This document shows, piece after piece, positions 45,436-56,514 of a DNA stretch of 64,000 nt (the first letter of the stretch is position 1; every line of letters begins with the position of its first letter). A model generated the notes under the pieces. It had not been told where the DNA came from and made no database searches. It worked only from the letters and a program-made list of their open reading frames with translations. The position numbers were made by a program, and so were the translations under genes. The DNA is from Leptospiraceae bacterium. Its GTDB lineage: Bacteria; Spirochaetota; Leptospiria; Leptospirales; Leptospiraceae. The stretch is from contig JADJSX010000031.1 in NCBI GenBank assembly GCA_016711485.1, positions 188,502 through 252,501 of the forward strand. The letters are read 5' to 3'.

Positions 45436-47412
45436 GTGTGCCCGGCATGGGCGATAACTTGAGGGTGCAAGTCCCTTATGGAGGTTGATTGTACCAACCA
45501 TTAGCTGAAGACAAGGGTGTCTATTGTGAGGTAGAATCTGAAGGAAGTCCTAGGCAAATTCTTGGCTCGATGTAAAAGAATCTGATTCGAGGCAGTACCC
45601 ATCTGGACGAGTCTGCATTTCAAGACAAAGTCCGATACAATCAAAAGGTGGATCTGTAGATCAGACGAGTGTATGAGAGGAAAGTTATCGTTCTTACCCG
45701 GGGAGGTCTGTATGTTTGACACTATACGTTAAGCGACATTGTGAGATGCCGTATGAATATACAGAAGTCAGCAGAGGTCATAGTAGAGGAGATAGATTGG
45801 AATGAATGTCAGGTTGTTAATGGAGATAACCAAGTGTAAACGCAATGGCAGAGGGAAAAGAATCTAATGAATTGAAGGACTGAACGTTAATGAAAAGGCG
45901 GAGCTATTGAAGATTTCAGAATGATTGGGTAGAATTCAGAAAGGACAGAAATGTTACTATTTAGGGGATAATATGGTGAATCCACGTTGAACTTGAATAG
46001 AGGAATAGAATCATCTGGCAAGACCAAGAGTGAAAGCCTGCGATAGAAAAAAAAAATTAGTATAGAGAAGAATGTAACATGGATTTGATGGAAGAGATAT
46101 TAGCCGACGAGAACTTACAGGAAGCCTTACAAAGAGTATGCGCTAACAAAGGAGCAGCCGGGATAGACGGAATCACAACGACTGAGTTTCATAAGCAGAT
46201 GTCCGAGGAATGGAAGGAGACTAAACAAAGATTGCTTCTAGGGAAATACAAACCTAAAGGAGTAAGAAGAGTTGAAATACCTAAGCCAGCCGGGGGGATA
46301 AGAATGCTAGGAATTCCGACAGTTATGGATAGATTCATCCAACAAGCAATGTTACAGCGGCTAACGCCGATATTCGACCCTGAATTTTCAAAGTTTAGCT
46401 ACGGCTTTAGGCCGAATAAGAGTGCGCATGACGCGGTGAGACAGGCAAAGAAATATATCGAGGAAGGTCACAAATTTGTAGTAGACATAGACCTTGAGAA
46501 ATTCTTTGACAAAGTAAATCACGACATCTTGATGCATCTTGTTGGAAAGAAGATCAGAGACAAGAGAGTATTGCGTTTAATAGGAAGTTACCTCAGAGCA
46601 GGGGTTATGACCAATGGAGTATGTATCCCAAACGAGGAAGGCACTCCGCAAGGTGGTGTGATAAGTCCGATACTGGCAAACATCATGTTAAACGAGCTAG
46701 ATAAAGAACTGGAGGCAAGAGGTCACAAATTCTGTAGATATGCAGATGACTGTAACATCTATGTAAAATCCATGAAAGCAGGGGAGCGGGTAAAGGCAAG
46801 CATAACAAGATTTCTAAACAAGAAACTTAAACTGAAAGTGAATGAAACCAAGAGTGCAGTTGATAAACCAATGAATCGAAAGTTTCTCGGATTTACATTT
46901 GGAAACGTAGATAGTGTAGTGATACAAATATCCTCGCAATCACTGGAACGAGTGAAGAATAAGATTCGTGAATTGACCAATCCCATGCGAAGTGTCTCAA
47001 TGGAAGAGCGGATAAAGGTCATAAACCGTTATATAATAGGATGGTTAGGATACTATTCGCTAATCGAAGTTCCTGAGACCATTGAAAGTATAGACGGCTG
47101 GCTAAGAAGGCGAATGAGATCATGCCAATGGCAACAGTGGAAGAAACCTAAAACAAGAATCAGAGAATTAATAAAACTGGGTTTGAAAGAATCGACCGCA
47201 AGAAAGATGGGATATTCAAGGAAAGGAAACTGGAGATGTAGTCGAACACCTGCAATGCACAAGGCAATGGGAATTAAACACTGGAAAGATCGGGGGTTAA
47301 TAAATCTTGTTGCGAGATATGAAATCTATCGTGAAAGTTGGCGAACCGCCGTGTACCGAACGGTATGCACGGTGGTGTGAGAGGACGGGGCTAACAACCC
47401 CTCCTACTCGAT
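45436..47412 (+). mobile_element. Group II intron, probably IIC type
   Basis: The 5' boundary GTGTG (45436) follows a stem-loop (TTTGGAAC-cgac-GGTTCCAAA, 45414-45434) by one base, the insertion habit of class C introns. Domain V is seen as ACCGCCGTGTACC-GAAC-GGTATGCACGGTGGT near 47345-47376. Domain VI follows with GGACGGGG...CCCCTCC, and the 3' end is CTACTCGAT near 47412. It encodes one reverse transcriptase (46079-47380). It appears complete at about 1.98 kb. Confidence 0.82.
46079..47380 (+). CDS. ltrA: Group II intron reverse transcriptase/maturase
   Basis: The 433-residue protein has RT motifs ending in the catalytic FCRYADDCNIY (about residue 221), plus EGTPQGGVISPILANIMLNE and the N-terminal GAAGIDGITTTEF block. 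A maturase (X) domain (IIGWLGYYSLIEVPETIESI) follows. No HNH endonuclease domain is seen, consistent with class C-like intron proteins. It splices and retromobilises the host intron (family knowledge). The frame reads through domain V, as in related elements. Confidence 0.93.
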   Translation: MDLMEEILADENLQEALQRVCANKGAAGIDGITTTEFHKQMSEEWKETKQRLLLGKYKPKGVRRVEIPKPAGGIRMLGIPTVMDRFIQQAMLQRLTPIFDPEFSKFSYGFRPNKSAHDAVRQAKKYIEEGHKFVVDIDLEKFFDKVNHDILMHLVGKKIRDKRVLRLIGSYLRAGVMTNGVCIPNEEGTPQGGVISPILANIMLNELDKELEARGHKFCRYADDCNIYVKSMKAGERVKASITRFLNKKLKLKVNETKSAVDKPMNRKFLGFTFGNVDSVVIQISSQSLERVKNKIRELTNPMRSVSMEERIKVINRYIIGWLGYYSLIEVPETIESIDGWLRRRMRSCQWQQWKKPKTRIRELIKLGLKESTARKMGYSRKGNWRCSRTPAMHKAMGIKHWKDRGLINLVARYEIYRESWRTAVYRTVCTVV

Positions 47413-47530
47413 CTGGATAAAATTTTGTATTTCCTGCCCATTTTATCTTTTGATTTAATCAAGATTTATCTTTTGCATATTGCATTATTTCCTAATCAAT
47501 CTACATTTACTGTTTTGCAAAGAATAAAAA

Positions 47531-47855
47531 TGCTTTATCCTTATACACTGCATAGTCCTTGCAGACTATGCAGGAGGTATTTCGCCCCGTTGGGGCTATA
47601 GTAAAAAGCCAAGCCCCGAATGGGGCGTAATACATCCTGATATGGGAGCAAGCCCATATCAGTGTATTTGTAAATAGCCAAATTTCTAATTACAAAAACT
47701 CTATCATCCTTGCAGACAGGCTAGGAAGCCTATCCTACCTGTTATTAAGATTCACCCTTTCCATTTCCCTAAACAATTCCCTGCATTTCCATAACAAAAA
47801 TCCCCTTCCTACTTGACAACAATAGTAAGGCTCGGTTATCCAGTATGTCTGTGCT
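47531..47855 (+). repeat. Long direct repeat: C5 plus ATPase leader, copy 3
   Basis: This matches 43211-43536. It contains cloverleaf C5, the palindrome at 47717-47738 with its CCTAC foot, and the TTGACA promoter at 47813-47818, and then runs into the ATPase gene. Confidence 0.75.
47544..47666. repeat. Cloverleaf repeat C5
   Basis: Nearly identical to C4, with CAGGATGTATTACGCC in place of CAGGAGG on one side of the stem (reading the minus strand). Confidence 0.85.
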
Positions 47856-49403
<1,548 letters not shown>

Positions 49404-49507
49404 TTTACTAGAAAAAGAAAAACGCACCGGTGCAAGTGGGGTAATTCTCTATTACCTCGGAAATCCAAATACAGAGTCCGCAAAGACACTACGTAAAAAT
49501 TATATTT

Positions 49508-49528
49508 AAAAAAAAAAAAAAAAAAAAA
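49508..49528 (+). repeat. A21 homopolymer
   Basis: Twenty-one A residues lie directly after AATTATATTT, and a TAA is formed at 49507-49509. It lies between the two large ATPase frames. A further in-frame TAA is at 49570. Confidence 0.95.
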
Positions 49529-49890
49529 TTTCTTCTACCCCTCGCATAATCTTCCAAGACTTTTCTCCCTAAAGAAAGTATTCTGCTTGTATTAAAATTT
49601 CAGAAGATCCCGAAATCATAAGGCAAGACTCGCGTGTAAAAAACGATGCCCGTATTTATCTAAATGATCTATACGAAAAACTCCAATTTACAATTCGAGC
49701 CCTATTCAGAAGAGACGAATCAAAATTAGTCGCTCCCATTGGTTATGAAAAACAAGACTCTCTCCAAAAAATAGTCTCTGAGATTCTAACCAAACGATTT
49801 CCTCTCTGTCCTAAGATAAACTCCGAGTTCATCAACCGTGAGCAAATATCCCCAATTATCCGCAATACTAGAAAAAAAATCCTACGGGAT

Positions 49891-51147
49891 ATGATCTCAG
49901 GGGATACAAGTCTAGGTCTACGCGACAAAGGCTACGGTCCTGATGTAGCCATCTTTCGCAGTCTTTTCAGTGTAAAAAATGTTTTCAGAAAAGAAGACAA
50001 ACGAATCGAATTCAAGTTTACTTCCCCCGAAGACTATCTAGGCAGAAAAGACGAAGGCTTAAAAAAAGTATTTGAAGCTATTCACAAGTATCTACTCGAA
50101 GAATCCGAAACTCGCAATCTAGACAGGCTCTACGAAATTCTCACTTCCGAGCCTTATGGAATGTATTCAGAAATGATTCCATTTTACTTTCTCGCAGCCC
50201 TTCTCGAAAGGTCGTATTCTTTTTCTCTCTATGAAGATGATCGATACGAAAAGGAAATCAATTCCGATATACTCGAAAAGCTACACTCGAATCCAAAGAA
50301 TTTCAAAATCCGTATTATCCGCTCGAATGCAGTCTTAGAAAAATACCTTTTAGAAATTCCAAAGATATTTACCCCCGGAGAATCGGCTCGTCTATCAAGC
50401 CAAGAAGAAGCACGGATTCTAGAAACACGAAAGATCAATGAAAATAAAATCTATCGCTCTGTGATTTCTCTTCTCTACTGGTATACCAAACTTCCCGAAT
50501 GCACACGTCAGACGAAAGAGCTTTCCGAGATTAATTCCCGTTTTCTCCAATCAATCTCTCATTCGGTGAATCCAGAAATTCTTCTCCTAGAAGAAATCCC
50601 CGAACTCTTCGGCTACGACTTAAGCACTCTAAACGAAAAAGGTCTAGTCCAATTCATCACCAAACTAAGCAGAGCCAAACAAGAAATCGCAAGCCACTAC
50701 GAATCTCTTCTCTCTCGTATGTCCGCCGACACAATAAAACTCCTAAGCGCCTATATATCTTCCCCACTAGCGCATAAAGACTTGTTATCCTCTCTCGCTC
50801 AATTTCGCTCGGAAAACGAATACAAACTAGGTCTACTCAAAACCCACGACGCCAGTTTCTTAAAACTATTCGAGCGTCTCTCTTTTAAATACGACTCCGA
50901 AACCGCACTCCTAGAATCCCTCGCCTCTCTTCTATGCGACCTCCACCCCCGCTATTGGAAAGACAATACCATTCTAGAATACGAATTCAAACTCACATCC
51001 GAACTTTCCAAGCTACATATCGCAACATTAATGTCTTCTCCTGGGGAATCGTCTCACTTAAAGATCGAGCGGATACTCACGGAATACCGTTCGCTTAGGA
51101 AAGAAGAGCGGGAAATACTGATTAAGCGATTGGAGAGTGAAAGATGA
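49891..51147 (+). CDS. Large P-loop ATPase, C-terminal half (frame open from 49573)
   Basis: The frame is open from 49573 (RKYSACIKISEDPEIIRQDS) but the first ATG is at 49891, giving 418 residues. The upstream part contains FPLCPKINSEFINREQISPI, reminiscent of a block in BrxC/PglY-type ATPases (weak similarity, by eye). The rest is helical and charged, with no recognised catalytic motif. It is best read as the C-terminal half of the gene starting at 47856, separated by the (GACA)18 and A21 tracts and two stops. Independent translation is possible but there is no clear ribosome-binding site. Confidence 0.6.
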   Translation: MISGDTSLGLRDKGYGPDVAIFRSLFSVKNVFRKEDKRIEFKFTSPEDYLGRKDEGLKKVFEAIHKYLLEESETRNLDRLYEILTSEPYGMYSEMIPFYFLAALLERSYSFSLYEDDRYEKEINSDILEKLHSNPKNFKIRIIRSNAVLEKYLLEIPKIFTPGESARLSSQEEARILETRKINENKIYRSVISLLYWYTKLPECTRQTKELSEINSRFLQSISHSVNPEILLLEEIPELFGYDLSTLNEKGLVQFITKLSRAKQEIASHYESLLSRMSADTIKLLSAYISSPLAHKDLLSSLAQFRSENEYKLGLLKTHDASFLKLFERLSFKYDSETALLESLASLLCDLHPRYWKDNTILEYEFKLTSELSKLHIATLMSSPGESSHLKIERILTEYRSLRKEEREILIKRLESER

Positions 51148-51355
51148 AGATTGTTTGCCATGGATTCGACGCGCTTCGCTTGCTCACCACAGGCGCCGTC
51201 ACAGAGACACAGAGGAAGGAGTTTCACGCAAAGGCGCAAAGACGCGAAGGTGGGGGTAATAATGATTAATTGTGAATTGTTAATTATCAATGAAGCGTTG
51301 TTTCGCGTAGGGGCTGAATACATTCAGCCCTGTATTGGGAAAGAGGATTAATTAA
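51148..51355. other. Short gap with REP-like palindrome
   Basis: Non-coding, with higher GC at its left end. At 51307-51330 GTAG precedes GGGCTGAATACATTCAGCCC. This pairs in sequence with the palindrome at 1103-1126, with compensating T/C and A/G differences. It also contains simple direct and inverted motifs (TTCACGCAAAGGCGCAAAGA). Confidence 0.6.
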
Positions 51356-53569
51356 ATGCCTGAACCTAAAAATCTAATGCAAAGTCAATGGTCTGTAAAT
51401 CGCTCTTATAGAACTGGAAGCGATGAAGAGCCTTTGCAATGTTACTTAGAAGGTTTAGTTAATAGTAATAATTTTGATTTGTTGTTAGGGTATTTTAGTT
51501 CTTCTGCAATAAATGTTTTATCTATTGGGTTTGCAAATTTTTTACATTCGAACGGAACTATGAGAATGATAATTAACAATGTCCTTTCTCAAGAAGATAA
51601 AGATGCAATCAGTAAAGGACAAGAAGGAAGTATTAAAAATAACCTAATAGATATTACAGATATTAAAAGGTTAAAGAGTATACTTGATGATTACGGTAAA
51701 CATTTTTTTGAATGCTTAGCTTGGTTAATTGCAAATGAAAAAATTCAGATAAAAATTATTAAGCCTAAAAATGAAAAAGGAATAGCGCATTACAAATCCG
51801 GAATATTTTCTGATGGGGAAAATCAGGTTCGGTTTAAAGCATCTTGCAATTTTACTTCATATGGATTATTAGAAAATTTAGAAGAGTTAGATATTCATCT
51901 TAGCTGGGAAAATAATCCTTCCAATAGAAATATAATTAATAGCCAACAAGAATATTTCAATACAATATTTTCCGGCAATGCAGACTTCGTTGATTACTTA
52001 GAGGTTAATGATATATTAATCGCAATCAAAGATGAATTTGGAAATAAATCCTTGCATGAATTGATAGTGCAAGAAGAAGATTTGATCGCACAGAAAAATC
52101 AGATTATTGATAATAAGCATTTAAAAAAGTTATTCGCAAAACTAACTGAGAAATTTGAAAAAATAACTAAAGAGCCTAGGTTTCCTTATCCTAGTGGCCC
52201 GAGAGAATATCAGATTGAGGCATATAAGAAATGGGTGGAGAATAATAAGAACGGTATTTTTTCCATGGCTACAGGTACAGGAAAAACGATTACAGCGTTA
52301 TACTGCCTTTTAAGAGAATATCAAGCGGATAATAGATATAATGCAATAATCATAGTTCCAACTTTATCATTACTTAGTCAGTGGTATGAAGAAGGAAAGA
52401 AATTTAACTTTAAAAATTTTGTGTTAGTAAGTTTGGATAAAAAATGGGAAAGGGATTTACTGAGTTATATTAATATTGCATCGCTACCTAACTCTTCCTT
52501 TATAATTATTGTTACTTACGCATCTTTTAAAAAAGAGAAATTTCAAGAATATATAAAGAAACTTCCTACTTCATCCTTATTGATTGCAGACGAAGCTCAT
52601 AATTTAGGTTCGATAGATACTCTAAAAATTTTACCTAAAATAAATATTAAAAAGAGAATTGGATTATCAGCGACTCCGAATCGGAAATATGATGAGTTTG
52701 GAAATAAAGAAATTGAAAAATTTTTTAATGATAATAATCCATACGTATTTTCATTTCCTATGAAAGAGGCGATTCAAAGAAACTTCTTATGCAGATATAC
52801 TTATCATCCTCTCCTAGTTCAATTGAATGAAGAAGAGTTCGATAAATATATCGAGATAACAAAAAGAATTGTTCGTTTTTATAATCAAAGCGAGGATAAT
52901 TTTAAGAATTCTCCCGATCTGGAGAAGCTTTTACTCCTACGAAAACAAATTATTCATAAAGCAAATAATAAAAAGGAAGCTTTCAAAAATATATTAGAAA
53001 TTGAATTTAAACGAAAGGGTAATTTGAATTATACTCTTGTATATGCACCAGAAGGCATTGATAATAATTTTTCGGAAGTTGAAATGGAATTTGAGAATTC
53101 AGAAGATATTATTCTTTTAGATGAATATTCCAGAATCGTTAGAGATATAGATAGAAAAATAATGGTATCTCAATTTATTGCAAATACGCAAAATAGAGAT
53201 AAGCTGCTAAAGGATTTCGAGAAAGGTGACGTGCATGTTTTAGTATCCATGAAATGTTTAGATGAAGGCATTGATGTACCTAGGTCTGAGGTTGCCATTT
53301 TTTGTGCAAGTACCGGTAACCCGAGGCAATTTATTCAAAGAAGGGGTCGAGTGCTAAGACCACATGTAGATAAAACATTCGCAAGAATCTATGATTTAGT
53401 TGTTATTCCTCCTCTTATGAATAATGGGATGTATGCTATGGAAAGAAATCTAGTTAAAAATGAATTAGAAAGAGTAATCGAGTTTGCTGACTTATCAATG
53501 AATAAAATGGAAACTTATACATTATTTCGAAATATCCTAAAAGACTATAATTTATCATTCACAAAATAA
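51356..53569 (+). CDS. PLD-domain SF2 helicase
   Basis: The N-terminal ~250 residues resemble a phospholipase D-like nuclease domain (AHYKSGIF with HxK, then FKASCNFTSYGL). An SF2 helicase follows with motif I MATGTGKTITALY, II IADEAHNLG, III GLSATPNRK and VI QFIQRRGRVLRPH. The total is 737 residues. This architecture is common among type III restriction-like and other defence proteins. It begins a tight operon (gaps of 12, -4, 2 and 22 bases) with lower GC than the flanking genes. The exact system is not recognised. Confidence 0.82.
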   Translation: MPEPKNLMQSQWSVNRSYRTGSDEEPLQCYLEGLVNSNNFDLLLGYFSSSAINVLSIGFANFLHSNGTMRMIINNVLSQEDKDAISKGQEGSIKNNLIDITDIKRLKSILDDYGKHFFECLAWLIANEKIQIKIIKPKNEKGIAHYKSGIFSDGENQVRFKASCNFTSYGLLENLEELDIHLSWENNPSNRNIINSQQEYFNTIFSGNADFVDYLEVNDILIAIKDEFGNKSLHELIVQEEDLIAQKNQIIDNKHLKKLFAKLTEKFEKITKEPRFPYPSGPREYQIEAYKKWVENNKNGIFSMATGTGKTITALYCLLREYQADNRYNAIIIVPTLSLLSQWYEEGKKFNFKNFVLVSLDKKWERDLLSYINIASLPNSSFIIIVTYASFKKEKFQEYIKKLPTSSLLIADEAHNLGSIDTLKILPKINIKKRIGLSATPNRKYDEFGNKEIEKFFNDNNPYVFSFPMKEAIQRNFLCRYTYHPLLVQLNEEEFDKYIEITKRIVRFYNQSEDNFKNSPDLEKLLLLRKQIIHKANNKKEAFKNILEIEFKRKGNLNYTLVYAPEGIDNNFSEVEMEFENSEDIILLDEYSRIVRDIDRKIMVSQFIANTQNRDKLLKDFEKGDVHVLVSMKCLDEGIDVPRSEVAIFCASTGNPRQFIQRRGRVLRPHVDKTFARIYDLVVIPPLMNNGMYAMERNLVKNELERVIEFADLSMNKMETYTLFRNILKDYNLSFTK

Positions 53570-53581
53570 AGGAGAGCAGGA

Positions 53582-53818
53582 ATGGCAAAGAAAGATAGAA
53601 TTTTAAATGAATTTTATAAACATGAGGCAATTACAAATAATCCGCAGATTATTAAAGAGACTTTACCCAAAAAGGTAGAGGATGCAAAGAATAGCGATAA
53701 TTTACTAATAGCCGCTCTTGGAATTATTGTTGAACAAATCGATAAAGGAACATCGAGTGCTGAAGGTATCGATGCTCTAATTATGAAGAAAATTAATGCA
53801 TTGAGGACAAAATCATGA
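53582..53818 (+). CDS. Small 78-residue protein between helicase and SMC-like ATPase
   Basis: A charged, helical protein (RILNEFYKHEAITNNPQIIK) with no recognised domain. GGAGAG lies just upstream, and its stop overlaps the next gene (ATGA), so it is a deliberate part of the operon. It may be a regulatory or adaptor subunit (inference). Confidence 0.7.
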   Translation: MAKKDRILNEFYKHEAITNNPQIIKETLPKKVEDAKNSDNLLIAALGIIVEQIDKGTSSAEGIDALIMKKINALRTKS

Positions 53819-55959
53819 TTATAAGTAAAATAGTTATTGAGAATTTTTTATGCTATTTTGATAAGAAAACATTTAATCTTTCCAGCGGGTTAAATATTAT
53901 TCTCGGTGAAAATGGAGAAGGGAAAACGAAATTCTATGAAGCATTAGATTGGATGTTTATGGGATCAGTGGAAGGAAATGTGCAGAAATTAAATGAATTA
54001 ATTTCCGCTAAGAAAAAAAAAGAAACAAAAGTAGGAAGCAGTTTCGATGTTTCCGTAACGATTGAAGTAAGGCAGTTTAATGAAACAAAGAATGTTAAAA
54101 AATCGTTTATTGTAAAGAAAGAATCAGAAACAATTTTTAATACATCGACTATTTCTGTCACGAGTACGATAGAAAAAACAAATGGTACCCATGAAACTGT
54201 TGATGGTAATATATTAGATTCAATATTCCCATTTCAATATCGTAAATTTTCAATGTTTAAAGGAGAACAGGAGTTTAAAGTTTTAGAACGTGAAGGCTCA
54301 TTTGATATATTAGTAGAAACTTTCTCTGAGTCAAAAGTATACGACAAGTTTGCACAAACTATAACAGAAATGAAAAAAATTAGGGAAAAATTAATTAGTC
54401 AAGAGGGAAAAAGATCTCAAAGTGAAATATTAAAATATGCCAAAACTAAAAATGCAATCGATGAAAAAGAAAAAGAAAAGAAAAGCTTAGCTGATAAGTT
54501 TGATGTTGTAATTGAAAATAAAAATTCACTAGAACAACATATAAAGCAGCATGAAAGTTCTGTTGCAAATTCAGAAGAAATAGAACAGTTGAATAAAAAT
54601 ATAGATAAGTTACAGGAAAACATAAAAGAAAAAAGAAGCTTGATTAATGAAGATTATACAAAGTCTCTATTCGATGAAAAATGGATTTTACGAAATTTTA
54701 AAGTTATTCTTGATGAATATTCAAGTAAAATAGAAAATTTTTCTATCGAGCGAAGAAAGCAAGAAGCAGAGTTTCAACGGCAAAAGGGATATAAAGAAGC
54801 TCAGGATGATATTAAAATGGGGAAGAATGGCAACTTGCCATTCGATGTACCGTCAGTAGATATTATGAAAGAAATGCTTACTGATGAAATTTGTAAAATT
54901 TGCAATAGACCAGCGCATAAGGGATCAGAACCATATAAGTTTATGGAGGCAAGATTAGATGATTACAAAAAAATAGTAGCAGGCGGAGCTCGCAAGAAAA
55001 AGGAAACGCTGCTTTTTCCGAATGAATATTTAGGAAAATTGAAACCTATTCTTGACATGCATTTATATAATCGCTTATCCCCGGAAGAAATAACAGAAAG
55101 TATAAATCAGAGAAAAGAAAATAATCGTGTTTTAATAGAAGCAATTAGTGAATTGAATTTAAAATTAGAAGCGGAGGAGGAAAAGAAAGCAAAAATTATT
55201 TCTTTTTCGAATGAAACGGAGGAAGCGTCGCATAATAATTTAATTGATTATCGTAAATGGATAGAAGATTTACAAGATTGTAAAAGAGACGTAGAAAATC
55301 TTACTCGAAATATTATGCAAATAGATTCAGAAATAAAATCTTTGTATGAAGAAGCAAAAAATTACAATACAACGAAAGATCCAATCTTTACAACGGCTAG
55401 AGATTTATATGAATCCTTATCAAAAATCATTTTTGATACTAAAGATAGGAAGTTTGACGATTTCATTAATAATTTGCAAACAGAATCTAATGCAATTTTT
55501 AGAAAGATTAATATAGATGCTTTTAAAGGTTATATTAATTTTGAGAAAATTCAATCTGGAACGAACATAAGAATTCATGTAGCGTTAAATGAAGATAATG
55601 GAAAATTTTCGAATCCAAATGACTCTCTAAAAACTGCCATGCATATATCTATCTTGTTCGCTATTTCAAAATTGGCTAAAGATTTCAGTTCAGATGACTA
55701 TCCAATGATTTTTGATGCCCCTACATCGACTTTCGGAGAATTTAAAACAACCAATTTTCTAAATATATTAAATGAAGTTGGTAACCAAAAAATACTTCTT
55801 ATAAAGGATTTTATAACAAGAGATTCCGCAACAGGTACATTGAAAGTTAAGGATGACTTTCAAAAAATAATACGAGATAAGGCGTTTTGGGTAAAGTTAC
55901 AGCGACCTTTTAATGAGCATGATCTTAGTACAATTAATACAGAGGTAGTGGAGTTATAA
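53815..55959 (+). CDS. SMC/DndD/RecN-like ATPase with zinc hook
   Basis: The 714-residue ABC-type ATPase has N-terminal Walker A IILGENGEGKTKFYEALDWM, two long coiled-coil segments and a CxxC hook (EICKICNRPAHKGSEP; Cys360 and Cys363). C-terminal Walker B is YPMIFDAPTSTFGE. The layout matches Rad50, DndD and Lamassu LmuB-type proteins, which sense or process DNA ends. Together with a small downstream gene this recalls Lamassu (LmuB-LmuC), but the PLD-helicase is not a usual Lamassu effector, so that label is not made. Confidence 0.82.
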   Translation: MIISKIVIENFLCYFDKKTFNLSSGLNIILGENGEGKTKFYEALDWMFMGSVEGNVQKLNELISAKKKKETKVGSSFDVSVTIEVRQFNETKNVKKSFIVKKESETIFNTSTISVTSTIEKTNGTHETVDGNILDSIFPFQYRKFSMFKGEQEFKVLEREGSFDILVETFSESKVYDKFAQTITEMKKIREKLISQEGKRSQSEILKYAKTKNAIDEKEKEKKSLADKFDVVIENKNSLEQHIKQHESSVANSEEIEQLNKNIDKLQENIKEKRSLINEDYTKSLFDEKWILRNFKVILDEYSSKIENFSIERRKQEAEFQRQKGYKEAQDDIKMGKNGNLPFDVPSVDIMKEMLTDEICKICNRPAHKGSEPYKFMEARLDDYKKIVAGGARKKKETLLFPNEYLGKLKPILDMHLYNRLSPEEITESINQRKENNRVLIEAISELNLKLEAEEEKKAKIISFSNETEEASHNNLIDYRKWIEDLQDCKRDVENLTRNIMQIDSEIKSLYEEAKNYNTTKDPIFTTARDLYESLSKIIFDTKDRKFDDFINNLQTESNAIFRKINIDAFKGYINFEKIQSGTNIRIHVALNEDNGKFSNPNDSLKTAMHISILFAISKLAKDFSSDDYPMIFDAPTSTFGEFKTTNFLNILNEVGNQKILLIKDFITRDSATGTLKVKDDFQKIIRDKAFWVKLQRPFNEHDLSTINTEVVEL

Positions 55960-55961
55960 CG

Positions 55962-56492
55962 ATGCAAGATTTTAATATATTTAACAAATGGGCAACTAAG
56001 ATTCCTAAATATGATCAAAAATTCTCAGAGATTCTTTTTGACACACTTTCCAAAAAAGGAGGAGGATCAGATAAAGATCAAAAGTTTTTAGGAAAACATT
56101 TTAATACAAATTACGAGTTATACATATATTGTTTCTTCCTCGGCTTGTATAATAATGAAAGAATTGAGATTCCGCCTGAGGCAAAGAAAATAGATTTTAG
56201 TCACCCCATACAGCATTGGGGGAGTAAAGGAAATAGAAATGATCGTAAAGATTTTACTATTTTACAAGAAAGTATTTTCATTGCGTGTATGGCTAGAACA
56301 GAAATTCAACTAATTGAATTAGAAAAGGGAACTATTGATTTAGATTTAGTAGTAACAAATTTATTAAAAACTTTAGAGAGTTATACAAATGGTGGATTGA
56401 CGCTACTGAAAGAAGAATTGGATCTAAATAAAAATTTTGGAATGTTAGATGAGGCATTTCTCGATTTAATTTTTAAACATCAAAGCCATTAA
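55962..56492 (+). CDS. 176-residue partner of the SMC-like ATPase
   Basis: It starts two bases after the ATPase stop. It is a helical protein with a hydrophobic segment YELYIYCFFLGLYNNERIEI and HPIQHWGSKGNRNDRKDF, but no family is recognised. By position it could be the small accessory subunit of the SMC-like ATPase (inference). A BLAST/HMM search would be decisive. Confidence 0.7.
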   Translation: MQDFNIFNKWATKIPKYDQKFSEILFDTLSKKGGGSDKDQKFLGKHFNTNYELYIYCFFLGLYNNERIEIPPEAKKIDFSHPIQHWGSKGNRNDRKDFTILQESIFIACMARTEIQLIELEKGTIDLDLVVTNLLKTLESYTNGGLTLLKEELDLNKNFGMLDEAFLDLIFKHQSH

Positions 56493-56514
56493 ATCGGCGA
56501 CTAACCATCACACC

